From Papilionanthe hookeriana x Papilionanthe teres (taxonomy: Eukaryota; Streptophyta; Magnoliopsida; Asparagales; Orchidaceae), in contig CM040434.1 in the NCBI GenBank assembly GCA_022702705.1, positions 57,399,974 to 57,463,973 on the forward strand: a DNA stretch of 64,000 nt, written 5' to 3'. The stretch's first letter is position 1. Each line of letters opens with the position of its first letter. The notes below the pieces were generated by a model. It did no database searches, was not told the origin of the DNA, and worked only from the letters and a program-made list of their open reading frames with translations. Below are positions 21,532 through 31,010 of the stretch, one piece after another. The translations under genes and the position numbers were made by a program.

Positions 21532-22031
21532 CTAAATTTATCAAAGGCATATACTATAGCTAGAAGCTCCTTCTCAGTGGTAGTGTAATTTCTTTGTGTT
21601 TTAGTGAGAGTTTTACTAGCATAATATACAACTTTGAAAATCTTCTCATATTTTTGTCCTAATACAACTCCAATTGCAAAATCACTTGCATCACACATTA
21701 ATTCAAAAGATTTATTCCAATTAGGTGCAACAATGATAGGTGCAGTTATTAATTTTTCTTTTAGAATATTAAAAGCATTAATAAGTTCTTTGTTAAATTC
21801 AAATTTCGCATCTTTTTCCAATAAATGACAAAGAGGTTTAGCAATTTTAGAAAAATCCTTTTTGTATCTTCTATAAAATCCAGCATGACTTAGAAAACTT
21901 CTCACATCAATAATGAGTAGTAGGTGGTTGCAATTCAACGAATAATTTTCACTTTTGCTTGATCTACTTCCATCCCTTTTTGTGACACTTTGTGACCAAG
22001 TACAATGCCTTCTGTGACCATGAATTGACAT
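21525..22031 (-). pseudogene. Athila-1 RT thumb / RNase H
   Basis: The frame begins in damaged RT, then reads FLSHAGFYRRYKKDFSKIAK and PLCHLLEKDAKF (RT connection), then RNase H: FELMCDASDFAIG with the first catalytic Asp, YYASKTLTKTQRNYTTTEKE with the catalytic Glu, LLAIVYAFDKFR. A stop at 21525 separates it from the last RNase H part, which continues in the next frame. This enzyme removes template RNA during cDNA synthesis. Confidence 0.85.
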
Positions 22032-22083
22032 TTTTCCCGCTTAAGAACTAAGTTTGTTTCTTCACATCTTTTCGTAACTTTGG

Positions 22084-22500
22084 CTATGTTTTCCAAAAAG
22101 ATTCAAAAGAAGTTCCAAAAACCGAAAAATCATCCATGAATATTTCAATTCCTTTGTCAATCAAATCACAAAATATTGACATCATACATCTTTGAAAAGT
22201 TGCGGTGTGCATTACATAAACCAAAAGGCATTCTTCTAAAGGAAAATGTTCCATAAGGACTTGTAAATGTTGTTTTTTCTTGGTCCTCGTAAGCAATAAG
22301 TAATCGATGATAACCGAATATCCATCCGGAAAATGTAAATATGGGTGTCCAGCTAATTTATCGAGCATTTGATCCAAGAAAGGTAAAGGAAAATGATCCT
22401 TTCTAGTGGCTATATTTAATTTCCTATAGTCAATACAAATTCGCCATCCAGTAACTTATCTTGTAGGAATTAGTTCTTTTTGTATCATTAACAATGACAG
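22084..22500 (-). pseudogene. Athila-1 reverse transcriptase core (frameshifted)
   Basis: RT fragments are recognisable in more than one frame: DQMLDKLAGHPY and LHFPDGYS, then after a shift the TSPYG and FGLCNAP regions, then TFQRCMMSIFCDLIDKGIEI and FMDDFSVFG, which holds the catalytic FMDD box. At least two frameshifts break it between 22500 and 22084. It would copy the element RNA to DNA if intact. Confidence 0.85.
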
Positions 22501-23469
22501 TTACACCTCCTTTCTTCGGACACAATGAATAGGACTTACCCATTGACTATCCGAATTAGGATAAATAATACCAGCACCTAACCACTTAAAAATTTCTTTT
22601 TTAACAACCTCTTTCATGATAGGATTTAATCTTCTTTGCGATTCAATAGTAGGTTTAAAATTTTCTTCCATTAAAATTTTATGCATACAAATGGAAGGGC
22701 TTATTCCTCTTATATCAGCAATAGTCCAACCAAAAGCTTTCTTATAATTCTTTAACACACATAGTAGTTTTTCTTCTTGATCTTTACTCAGTTCATAATA
22801 AATAATAACAGGTAAAGTTAACGAATTTCCAAGAAACGCATATTTTAAATGTGAAGGTAACATTTTTAATTCCAGTTCAGGGGCTTTTTTAATTGATGGT
22901 AAAAGTATATCATTTTGAGTTATGTCTAAAGTTTCCCAGTTATCTTTAATAAAATGAATCTCTTCTTCTTCTACTTCATTTTCATCAGTTAATAATTCAA
23001 ATTTTTCTTCAGAAATGACTTTACATTTTTCTTGATAAGTTTTCTCAATTAAATAATAAATTATATCCATTCGATAACATTTCTCTTTATCAGGGTACTT
23101 CATTGATTTAAGAACATTGAATTTAATTTCTTGATCATTAACTCTCATGGTTAGTTCTCCCTTTTGCACATCAATCATAGCTCGTCCGGTAGCTAGAAAA
23201 GGTCTCCCTAAAATAATAGGTATCTCTTTATCTTCTTCCATATCAAGTACGATGATATCTACAGGGAAGATAAATTTATCCACTTTAACGAGGACATCCT
23301 CTATAACTCCTTTAGGATAAGTGATAGATCTATCAGCTAAATGAAGGGTTACAGTGGTGGGAGTAATATCTCCTAAATCCAATCTTTGAAAGATAGAAAA
23401 TGGCATGAGATTAATACTTGCTCCTAAATCACATAAAGCTTTTCCACAAAATTTTTCTCCAATAAGCAC
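22501..23469 (-). pseudogene. Athila-1 protease and RT N-terminus
   Basis: An uninterrupted frame of 322 codons. Aspartic protease: active site CDLGASINLMP at residues about 13-23 (the plant gypsy DLGAS variant), flap region, and IPIILGRPFLATGRAMIDV at about 84-102. After a low-complexity Glu-rich linker the RT N-terminus follows: LPSHLKYAFLGN, RGISPSICMHKI, RRLNPIMKEVVKKE, LGAGIIYPNSDSQWVSP. It ends at a frameshift inside RT. The protease part looks intact. Confidence 0.9.
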
Positions 23470-23700
23470 AGGGTATAGTGAAACTTCCAGGATCCTTAAG
23501 CTTTTCGGGTAATTTCTTTTGAATTATTAGCACCGCATTCTTCACTTAATGCAACAGTTTCAAAAGCTTCAAATTTTTGTTTCTTGCTTAAAATATCCTT
23601 CATAAATTTTGCATAAGTTAGCATTTGTTCCAAAGCTTCAGTAAAAGGTATGTTAATAGTAAGTTTCTTAAAAATTTCAAAGAACTTAGAAAATTGATGA

Positions 23701-23889
23701 TCAAGTTTCGTTGTTTAAGTCTTTGAAGAAAAGGTGGTGGTGGTTTTTCAACTTCCACATTAACGAGTATAACGATCGATCTTGACTAGGAGAGAGTTTC
23801 TTTAGGTTTTTTAATCTCTTCAACCTCAATCTCTTTTTCAATTTCATTCGCATTCTTTCTTTTAATTCCTTTCCACTTCTAAGTTGCAC
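23701..23889 (-). pseudogene. Athila-1 gag-protease linker with LRSGKE motif
   Basis: The frame starts MQLRSGKELKE, a short signature seen between gag and protease in Athila-type elements, followed by charged, low-complexity sequence. It is separated from gag and from protease by frame breaks. The 230 bases to 23470 contain further broken linker with FMKDILSKKQKFE-like sequence. Confidence 0.6.
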
Positions 23890-23964
23890 AGCCTTAACAT
23901 GTTCATGTTCTTTTCCAGTTTCCTTTAGATTAATTTCAACATTACTAGGAAGTGTTCCAATAGG

Positions 23965-25211
23965 TCAGTTATTAGTTAAAGTAGCAATTTGCCCCATTTG
24001 ATTTTCAATATTACGAAAAGCAGTATTTTGACTTTGTAATTGATTATTCATTTGTAAAATTAATTCTTCTATTGAAAACTTTTTCTGTTGATTATTAAAT
24101 CCACGAGGTTTATAATTTGGATTAACTTGATTATTCCAATTTCTAGTTGGATGAGATTGATTATTACCCCATTGTTGTTGTGAATTATTCCAATTAAAAT
24201 TAGGATGATTTTTCCACCCAGGATTATAATAATTTGAATAAGGATTATTTTTACTTGCAATAGCTTGTAAAGTTTCAATAGTTTGAGAATCTTCAATGTT
24301 AGCAGAGTTATTATGTGAAATAGTAATTGCAAAATTATGTAATTTCTTAGACATTGCTGCTACTTGTGAAGCTAAGATAGAAAAGGCTTCATTATCGTGA
24401 ATACTTGCCATCTTTTTAGGATTAATCCTTTCGGAAGGCCATTGAAAATTGTTATTAGCCATTTCTTCAATTAAAGTGTAAGCTTCTTCAAATGATTTAG
24501 ACATTAAAGAACCACCAGCAGCAACATCAATAATTGATTTTAAAGATCCAATTAATCCATTATAAAATGTCTGAATAATTAACCAATCAGGTAAAGCATG
24601 ATGAGGACATTTTCTTAATAGTTCTTTAAATTTTTCCCAAGTTTCATATATTTTCTCCCCGTCAAATTGACTAAACGAAGTAAAATCATTTCTTAATTTA
24701 GCAGTTTTAGGAGGAAAATATTTAGCAAGGAATTTTTTTGCCATTTCGAACTTCATGTTTTAATAGAACCGACTGCTAATGAGTTTAACCACATCTTTGC
24801 TTTATCTCTTAAAGAAAAAGGAAATAGTCTAAGTCTAATAGCATCATCAGAAACATTGTTATATTTAAAGGTAGCCCAAAGTTCTAAAAAACTAACAAGG
24901 TGTAAATTTGGATCCTCATTTGGTGTTCCACCAAATTGATTGTTTTGCACCATTTGAATAATAGACGGATTAAATTCAAAAGAATTAGCATCTACAGTGG
25001 GCATTTGAATACTACTATGAAGTTCATCAACTGTAGGGTTAGCATAATTTCTTAATGGTTTATAAACATTTTGATCATTAAGTTCAATTGGATTTTGTAA
25101 AGTAGTCATTTCTTGAAATTTTTGAATTTGTTTTCCCTTTTTAATTTTTCTAATTGTTCTTTCTAGTTCAGAATCTAAAGGTATTAATCCTTCAGAACCA
25201 AAAATTCGCAT
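23965..25211 (-). pseudogene. Athila-1 gag
   Basis: Two overlapping frames (25211-24753 and 24756-23965) form one gag broken by a single indel. The first ends at the point where Athila-2 reads SIRTWGELSQKFL without a break. Recognisable retrotransposon gag sequences are VQNNQFGGTPNEDPNLHLVS, FPFSLRDKAKMWLNSL, FLAKYFPP and WLIIQTFYNGL, then an Asn/Gln/Trp-rich region. No CCHC zinc knuckle is evident in the frame. Gag forms the particle in which reverse transcription occurs. The ATGA overlap looks like translational coupling but is produced by the indel. Confidence 0.9.
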
Positions 25212-25330
25212 AAAAAAAATAAAACAAGGAATAAAATATTTATATATTTATTTTATTTTATATTATTATATTATTTTTTTTATGTTTTTGGAAATATAAT
25301 ATTTAAAAATCTATAACTATATTTATTCCT

Positions 25331-25348
25331 TCCCCGGCAACGGCGCCA
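25331..25348 (-). promoter_or_regulatory. Athila-1 primer binding site
   Basis: The minus strand reads TGGCGCCGTTGCCGGGGA, complementary to the 3' end of plant tRNA-Asp. It is separated from the LTR end (25355) by AGTTTT. Confidence 0.95.
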
Positions 25349-26706
25349 AAAACTTGACCCAATTTTTGTATTTCCAAATACCAGGATTTGTTACCACTGC
25401 TAGAAAATTTAATTTCTGGCAAATGCGCGAAACACTTGACCTAGAATAACTTGCTATATAGATGTGTACCAAAATTTAATTACAATAACATTAAATAAAA
25501 CTTGATTGCTACAAAATGCTAGGCCGTTAATGTTTAATCCTTTTTTTAAATATATTTTTATATAGCAAAATATAATTTAAAAAGAAAATATTTTATATAC
25601 TTTTTGGGTACTACGCAAGTATATGCATCGTTTCAAGTAGTATAGGGCTTTGAAATAAAGACCCAGTATCGATCCCACGGGGAAAAAATATGGTAATAAA
25701 TTTTTAAATATTGTATTTCAAAAATCTTTTTGTATTTTAATCTAACTATAAATTACTTTTAATTTACTAGATGCAGTTAAAGAAAACAATAATAAGAAAA
25801 TGATTTTGTGAAAACTATATAAAACAAACAACTTTCTTCCCTTCAATTAATCTAAGATTTTTTTAAGATAATTTAATATTCGTTGAAGAGTTTGATTTAT
25901 GGTATTGTGCCAAATAGAAGCATTCTTATTCTTTACCATTTGATCCAGGAGCAAAGAACATTGGCTAATTTACAGATCAGGTCCGGATGTATTGTTAGTA
26001 GAATGGGTTAATCTATACTCACACTACTAGATGTACAAGGGTGGCTATGGTCGGCCCTACTAGTGACCCTTTCCTTATCTATAAATCAAATTATAAGAAT
26101 TTAGTCTGTCACTCTAAAAACTTATCAATTCTACGCCCTTTAAATCTTATCTTCCTATTTATTTGCACTTCACCTTGAATAACCCGCACATGGCCTTCGA
26201 CTACCCAAGGATTCATGTGACATTTACAAGGTAAGAGTTCTTCTCCTTCTAGGTCTCAAAACTCTTCAACAGGTTTTAACAATTTAAATGGCCAATTTAA
26301 AAAGTAAAGTAAGATCAGGTATTAAAATCATCACAATGTTTTAATAATATTTTGAATTTCAATTCTCCATCGAATCTTATATTATCTTATTTATCTCTTC
26401 ATAATTGAAGGAAGAAAGTAAACTAACTACTCAGAACACATTGAATATAAAAAAAACATAATAAATAAACTTTGAATCAAAAATAAAATACTTATCTCAA
26501 ATATTCCTTCTACAGATCTTCTGATTCCTATTGACTCCACAGTGTAATGAACTCCAGATGCAACAACTTGAAAATAAACTCACTAAACTAAATAAAAGTG
26601 GCCTTAAATTTCTCTCTCTATTTCTCTCTCTAAGGATGAGAGACCCTAAAGTGGCTAAGAGAAAGGGGTTACAATGGGGGCACGTTTTTCTGAAGAAATG
26701 GACTCA

Positions 26707-26715
26707 TATTTATAG
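26707..26715 (-). promoter_or_regulatory. TATA box of Athila-1 5' LTR
   Basis: The minus strand reads CTATAAATA. It is the counterpart of 15194-15203 and would drive the full-length transcript. Confidence 0.8.
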
Positions 26716-26764
26716 GCTTCAAGGGTTTCCTTGAGGCACCTCTTCAAAACATGTCCACATTCAA

Positions 26765-26779
26765 TGAATCTTCTAGAAG
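26765..26779. promoter_or_regulatory. Perfect heat-shock element in 5' LTR
   Basis: TGAATCTTCTAGAAG, identical to the 3' LTR site. It lies 50 bp upstream of the TATA box. A second, near-perfect site CTTCTAGAACGTCC is at about 26926-26939. Confidence 0.7.
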
Positions 26780-27237
26780 GTCTGTCTGGCGCCTAGGCGC
26801 CGGACACCGCGTCCAGTTCTTAGCACCTCTTCACTTTGGCTCGCACCTCTTCGCGATTAAAACCATTTTGGAGCGTCCAAATGCAATGTATCACATGTCC
26901 TATTATCAAGGAACAACTGCGCTCTTCTAGAACGTCCAATAACCGCTCACTCTGTCAAAATAACCGTTCAAACATTTTCAAAAACTTGACAGTTCTGTAT
27001 CGAGTCTTGCGCTTAGGCGCCAACTTCTGGCGCCTAGGCGCCAGGCCATATTTTTTTATAATTTTTGTATTTTGCTCCATTTTTGCTCCATTTTGCTCCA
27101 TTTTGCTCCTTTTTCCTTTTTTGGACCTTTTTACATCACCTACATCCAAAAACACAAAAATACCTTTCATTAAAGCATAATATCCTTAGAAATTGATAAG
27201 AATTAAGGCATAAAAATAGGTATTTTTTTATGGATCG

Positions 27238-28453
27238 CCTATAAACCTCTAGGAATTTTTTTTTTCTTTCCTCATAGATCAATTTTGATTTTATTTCCAA
27301 AGATCCAGAGATTTCAAATTTCATCCCTCGTCACAGATCAATTTTCATTTCTCCATGTTAGTTGATTTGTTCTAAAACTAGACTCAACATTCAACACATA
27401 TCTGATTTTCATTCTAATTGATTTCTTTCTTTCTGTCAAGCTGTCCTAATGAGAAAGGGAAATCTTTGATGGAATTCATCCAAAAGCGATCGTCTTCCAA
27501 AATTTGATTAATGATTTTGATATTAGACTCTTTGATCGATTGACAAATCAGAACCTTGAAGGCAGGGAAAAAGATCATCTTTGGGGAATCCAGAGGAGTG
27601 GTTCAGAGGCTGCAAAAGCATAACCATGAAGAATAGGTTTATAGGCCATAAAGGCATAACCTAGGGGAGTGATTCAGAGGCTGTAAAAAGCATAACCACG
27701 AAGAATAGGTTTAGAGGCCATAATGGCATAACCTAGGGGAGTGGTTCAGAGATTGTAAAAAAGCATAACCACGAAAAATAAGTTCAAAGGCCATAAAGGC
27801 ATAACCTAGGGGGGTGGTTTAGAGACTGTAAAAAGCATAACCACCAAGCCAGATAAACTGAACATGTTTGGCTGAGAAAGTATTTGCCTGAACTTATTCA
27901 AAATGGCAATATCGATCTGTCTAACAACAGAATCGTTGAAAGCTCCGTACCTGACCATATTCGAAATAGTATCTAAGGACTTGTAATGTAAACTGGGTGG
28001 GAAGGGAGGGGACATATGTTGTTTTTTTATGTCATTATGTCATTTTGGTCTGTCGATTATGGAAATGTAAGATTCTAGGATTTATTCGTCGTGAACAAAT
28101 CTTTGAATCGAGGAGGTGTTACTTTTATTTTACTTGAGATTGAATAAGATATAGAACAAAAGAAATGATTTATTTAGCCTTTCAAAAGACATATTATCAT
28201 AGTCACGAGGACAAATTGATTAACTAAAGATGGAGAGAGAGAATATCCCCAGCGGAAAGTATACTTATTCCAAAATTGACATTTTGACATTGACACTTTT
28301 TTTGAGGAAATTGAAAACGAAATTTGCTCTCTTTCCTCAGTTGTCTACAATACATCGACAGTTCAAAAAATGCCAAAATAAAGATTTTGAATTAAAAATG
28401 ACATAATAAAAAAACTTGTGATGAACAACTTCTTTCGACCTGTAATGGTCAAA
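27238..28453 (-). other. Internal/U3 region of the giant-LTR element
   Basis: This segment lies between the primer site (28454) and the Athila-1 insertion. It holds a 70-bp minisatellite (27594-27846) and a 69-codon frame at 27806-28015 containing MVRYGAFNDSVVRQIDIAIL, which I do not recognise. No gag or pol is seen. The start of the 3' LTR and its PPT should lie here but could not be placed. Confidence 0.45.
27594..27846 (-). repeat. About 70-bp minisatellite, 3.5 copies
   Basis: The unit contains GGGGAGTGGTTCAGAGGCTG, TAAAAAGCATAACCACGAAG and GGCCATAAAGGCATAACCTA. Within it, GCATAACC recurs twice and GGCCATAAAGGC is a near-dyad. It shows a few substitutions and a one-base length variation in the A run. 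Confidence 0.9.
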
Positions 28454-28471
28454 TCCCCAGCGGAGTCGCCA
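28454..28471 (-). promoter_or_regulatory. Ogre/Tat-type primer binding site
   Basis: The minus strand reads TGGCGACTCCGCTGGGGA, the primer-site type found in plant Ogre/Tat gypsy elements (usually assigned to tRNA-Arg). It lies five bases from the LTR end TGATGGCGG at 28477, which confirms that the arm at 28477-28850 is the 3' end of a 5' LTR. Confidence 0.85.
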
Positions 28472-28476
28472 CTCTT

Positions 28477-29271
28477 TGATGGCGGTGAAAATCTTTTTGT
28501 CGACTTGCATCGCTATCAATTCTCGTATCATGTCAATATCAAGGAGTCGCCACTCTCTTTCTCTATCTATCACCCTAATTATTATCCTACCTAGACTTAT
28601 TGTCAGAAGTCTTTGGAGAATTTTGAGAAGGATTAATCATGATAGAGATTGAGAGAAAATAAGATCAAATGATAATCTCATAGAATAAGTCTTCAGATTG
28701 TGTAATTACTGAAGTTTTTCATATGAGAAAATCATATGAAGATCTTGGGTAACCAGAGAGGTTTTATAAGTAAAATATCTATCCTGAGTTCTTTAATCTC
28801 CTATAGGAGCAAGCTCCTATAGTTAATTACATCTTGAGCAATTAATATCATCTCATGTGTTATGTCATTGTTAATCATGTCAAGGAGTTTTCCTAGGCTG
28901 TATTAATTGCTCAGAATGTAATTAACCATAGGAGCTTGCTCCTATAGGAGATTAAAGAACTTAGGATAGATTTTTTACCAATAAAACCTCTCTGGTTACC
29001 CAAGATCTTCATATGATTTTCTCATATGAAAAACTTCAGTAATTACACAGTCTGAAGACTTATTCTATGAGATTATCATTTGATCTTATTTTCTCTCAAT
29101 CTCTATCATGATTAATCCTTCTCAAAATTCTTCAAAGACTTCTGATAACAAGTCTAGGTAGGATAAGAATTAGGGTGATAGATAGAGAAAGAGAGTGGCG
29201 ACTCCTTGACATTGACATGATACGAGAATTAATAGCGATGCAAGTCGACAAAAAGATTTTCACCACCATCA
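28477..29271. repeat. U5-U5 inverted repeat (palindromic element end)
   Basis: Arm 1 (28477-28850) and arm 2 (28903-29271) are reverse complements at about 95% by eye, with a loop of about 53 bp. Both are U5 tails of LTR-A type. Arm 1 abuts the primer site. Arm 2 ends ACCACCATCA directly before the TSD ACCTA. Only the arm 2 side continues into the loop (GCCTAGGAAAACTCCTTGAC read inward, as in the left copy near 1695), so the fold-back joined at TATTAATTGCTC. Confidence 0.9.
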
Positions 29272-29276
29272 ACCTA

Positions 29277-30420
29277 TTATGACCCATGACGCATCATCAT
29301 TAACAAAAGACAAAAGATCATCATGAAGCCATAATGAAGGGGGGGAATGACGTTTCATTCCATCATGAAACATGGAAGGAAGACATGGTGAGCTCATCAC
29401 TCACCACCACCTCCATGCAATAAGAGATGGACCCATCTAAAACCTTATCTCATGCATAATTATGGTCATCATGATCAAATGATGAAAATTGGGAATGAGA
29501 AGGCATATGCTTCATCTCATCTCAAATTCATTAAATGGACAATGAGTTTATATGGGGGAGGTTGATCCAAAAGCTCTATCCACTTCATGAACAATCCAAT
29601 GAGAGAAAAACTCATCTAGAACCTTATCTCACACATAATTATGGTCATTATGATCAAGTCATAAAAAATTCAATGAACAGGGATATGTGTCACCCCTTTG
29701 ACAAAAGACAAAAAAATCATTATGACACCATCATGAAGGGAATAATGAGGTTTCATTCCCTCATGAATTTTTTAATAAGGATGAGGAAAAGTCGTCACTC
29801 ACTTCCCTCCTAATCCAATGAAGAAAGAAGCCTAGCCATGCCATTCTTCCCATCAAAATTAGCTTCATCAGGAAGTGAGGAAAGAGAGGACCCCTGTGTC
29901 ATCCTCTCCACAAACTTATTAAATTATTGGCAAGAAGTATATGGGGAAGGTCTATATAGCCTATCTTAAGCTCTTATCCACCTTATGTGCTATTCAATGG
30001 AAGGAGGCCAAAAATTACATGCCAAATCTTCGCCATGGTTAAGTTCATCATAACCAAACCATGAAAGAGAGGGAATGAGAAGTTTATGTGTCATCCCTTC
30101 ATGAAATTTGGAGTGAAGATATGGTGAGCTCATCACTCACCACCACCTCCATCCAATAAGAGAATGACCCATTTAAACCCTTATCTTAAACATAATTAGG
30201 GTCATCATGACCAAATTATGAAAATTGGGAATGAGAAGGCATATGTGTCATCTCATCCCCAATTCATTAAATGGCTCATGAATTCATATGAGGGAGGTGG
30301 ATCTAAGAAGCTTTATCCACATCATGGATTAACCAATAAGGGAAGAACAAGTTAGGATCATCAAGATAAGCCATCATGAGTTCTTCTCCAAGAAATCCTA
30401 TGCTTATCCATTTCCCATGG
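29277..30420 (+). other. LTR-B U3, with degenerate repeated modules
   Basis: Noncoding. A module holding ATGGTGAGCTCATCACTCAC, AATTGGGAATGAGAAGGCAT and GGAGGTGGATC-type words occurs at 29382-29580 and again at 30121-30320 (about 735 bp apart). Weaker copies lie near 29620-29830 and 30020-30100. Frames crossing it are not conserved between modules. Confidence 0.6.
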
Positions 30421-30430
30421 CTATAAAAAC
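30421..30430 (+). promoter_or_regulatory. TATA box of LTR-B
   Basis: CTATAAAAAC after CCCATGG. Transcription would start near 30455 and read rightwards into the leader and the satellite block. Confidence 0.65.
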
Positions 30431-30570
30431 CCATGCTAATATAGGGAGAATGAGAGGAAAATCTCTTAAACTCTAACACACCTCGCCTCGATTGGACTTA
30501 TGATAGACTTTGCTAGGGAAAAATGTTCCTTCCTCTTGCTCTCATGCTCGATTGAGGCCACCTCTCGAGA

Positions 30571-30580
30571 CCAGGTATAT
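30571..30580 (+). promoter_or_regulatory. Predicted 5' splice site of LTR-B leader intron
   Basis: CCAG/GTATAT about 150 bp after the TATA box, in the position of AAG/GTATG in the other three giant LTRs. The matching acceptor would be at 63947, after two large later insertions. Confidence 0.4.
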
Positions 30581-31010
30581 GACCTTAACTCCAATTCCTT
30601 ACTTGAATTTGAGTCTTTATGAAGCAAACCATCACAAAGCACCCATATAGCCGTAGGGATATGATTGTCTCGATGAGATTATTTTTCTTCGAAGGCTAGG
30701 AAAAATTCCCTAAAATCAAATTCAACATTTTTCATCAAACTTTGTAATTATTTTCAAAAATAATTATAAAAACTAGAAAAATTGGAAATTAAATGGGAAA
30801 GTGGTTAGAAAATTTAGGGTTATGAATTCAAACCTTAAAATGAAAATTTATAACCTTTGAAAAATTAAAATGAAATTTTAACCTCTTAGGGGAAAATTAT
30901 AAATCTTCAAATTTACATATAAAAAACCCTTAGGCTTGAAGGATTACTTTGAATGACCTAATCATAATCCTTAGGTTTAATTTTTAATTATACCTAAAGT
31001 AAAACTAAGC
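30581..31010 (+). other. LTR-B AT-rich segment before the arrays
   Basis: Noncoding. The part from 30730 to 30990 matches the minus strand of 12650-12915 in LTR-A (TTATAAAAACTAGAAAAATT and neighbours). No feature of its own is seen. Confidence 0.6.

Larger units (their letters stand above)
13850..27237 (-). mobile_element. Athila-1: complete Ty3/gypsy Athila-like retrotransposon
   Basis: A 13.4 kb element has both LTRs (25355-27237 upstream, 13850-15730 downstream), a tRNA-Asp-type PBS, gag, protease, RT, RNase H, integrase, accessory 3' ORFs and PPTs. The TSD CCTAT is perfect (13845-13849 and 27238-27242). It inserted into the U3 of LTR-A. The outer end of the 5' LTR has G at 27237 where the 3' LTR has A (CA terminus to CG). 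The coding regions carry several frameshifts and stops, so the element is inactive. By eye the two LTRs are about 96-97% identical, indicating a fairly recent insertion. Confidence 0.95.
25355..27237 (-). repeat. Athila-1 5' LTR
   Basis: 1883 bp, matching the 3' LTR throughout. U3 has GGCGCCTAGGCGCC at 26788-26801 and two more degenerate copies near 27005-27045. R/U5 holds the conserved block at about 25608-25640. Differences from the 3' LTR include loss of one palindrome copy and the terminal A-to-G change at 27237. Confidence 0.95.
1320..29271 (-). mobile_element. Giant-LTR retroelement (LTR-A) with palindromic 5' end
   Basis: On the minus strand the order is: an inverted-repeat U5 end (29271-28477), an Ogre/Tat-type primer site (28471-28454), a short internal plus U3 segment (28453-27238, then 13849-13694), a TATA box at 13684-13693, satellite arrays, and a U5 tail ending at 1320. 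ACCTA flanks both ends (1315-1319 and 29272-29276). The left terminal base is C where TG is expected, a single T-to-C change. No gag or pol is visible, so this would be a non-autonomous element moved by proteins supplied in trans. It is split by Athila-1, two LTR insertions and a PIF-like element. Without those it is about 9.9 kb. The alternative is two LTR fragments joined by a later rearrangement. Confidence 0.6.

Noticed and set aside
24753..24756. ATGA overlap between two gag frames, suggesting coupled translation or programmed frameshift
   Set aside because: Athila-2 reads straight through the same position (RTWGELSQKFL), so the overlap comes from a one-base indel in Athila-1.
27806..28015. 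69-codon frame as a host gene or gag remnant
   Set aside because: No recognisable domain and no second copy in the window; left as unknown within the internal region.
28477..29271. Long inverted repeat as a MITE or foldback DNA transposon
   Set aside because: Arm 1 abuts an Ogre/Tat primer site and both arms match a third copy at the LTR-A end, so they are U5 sequence; the TSD lies at 1315 and 29272, not around 28477-29271.
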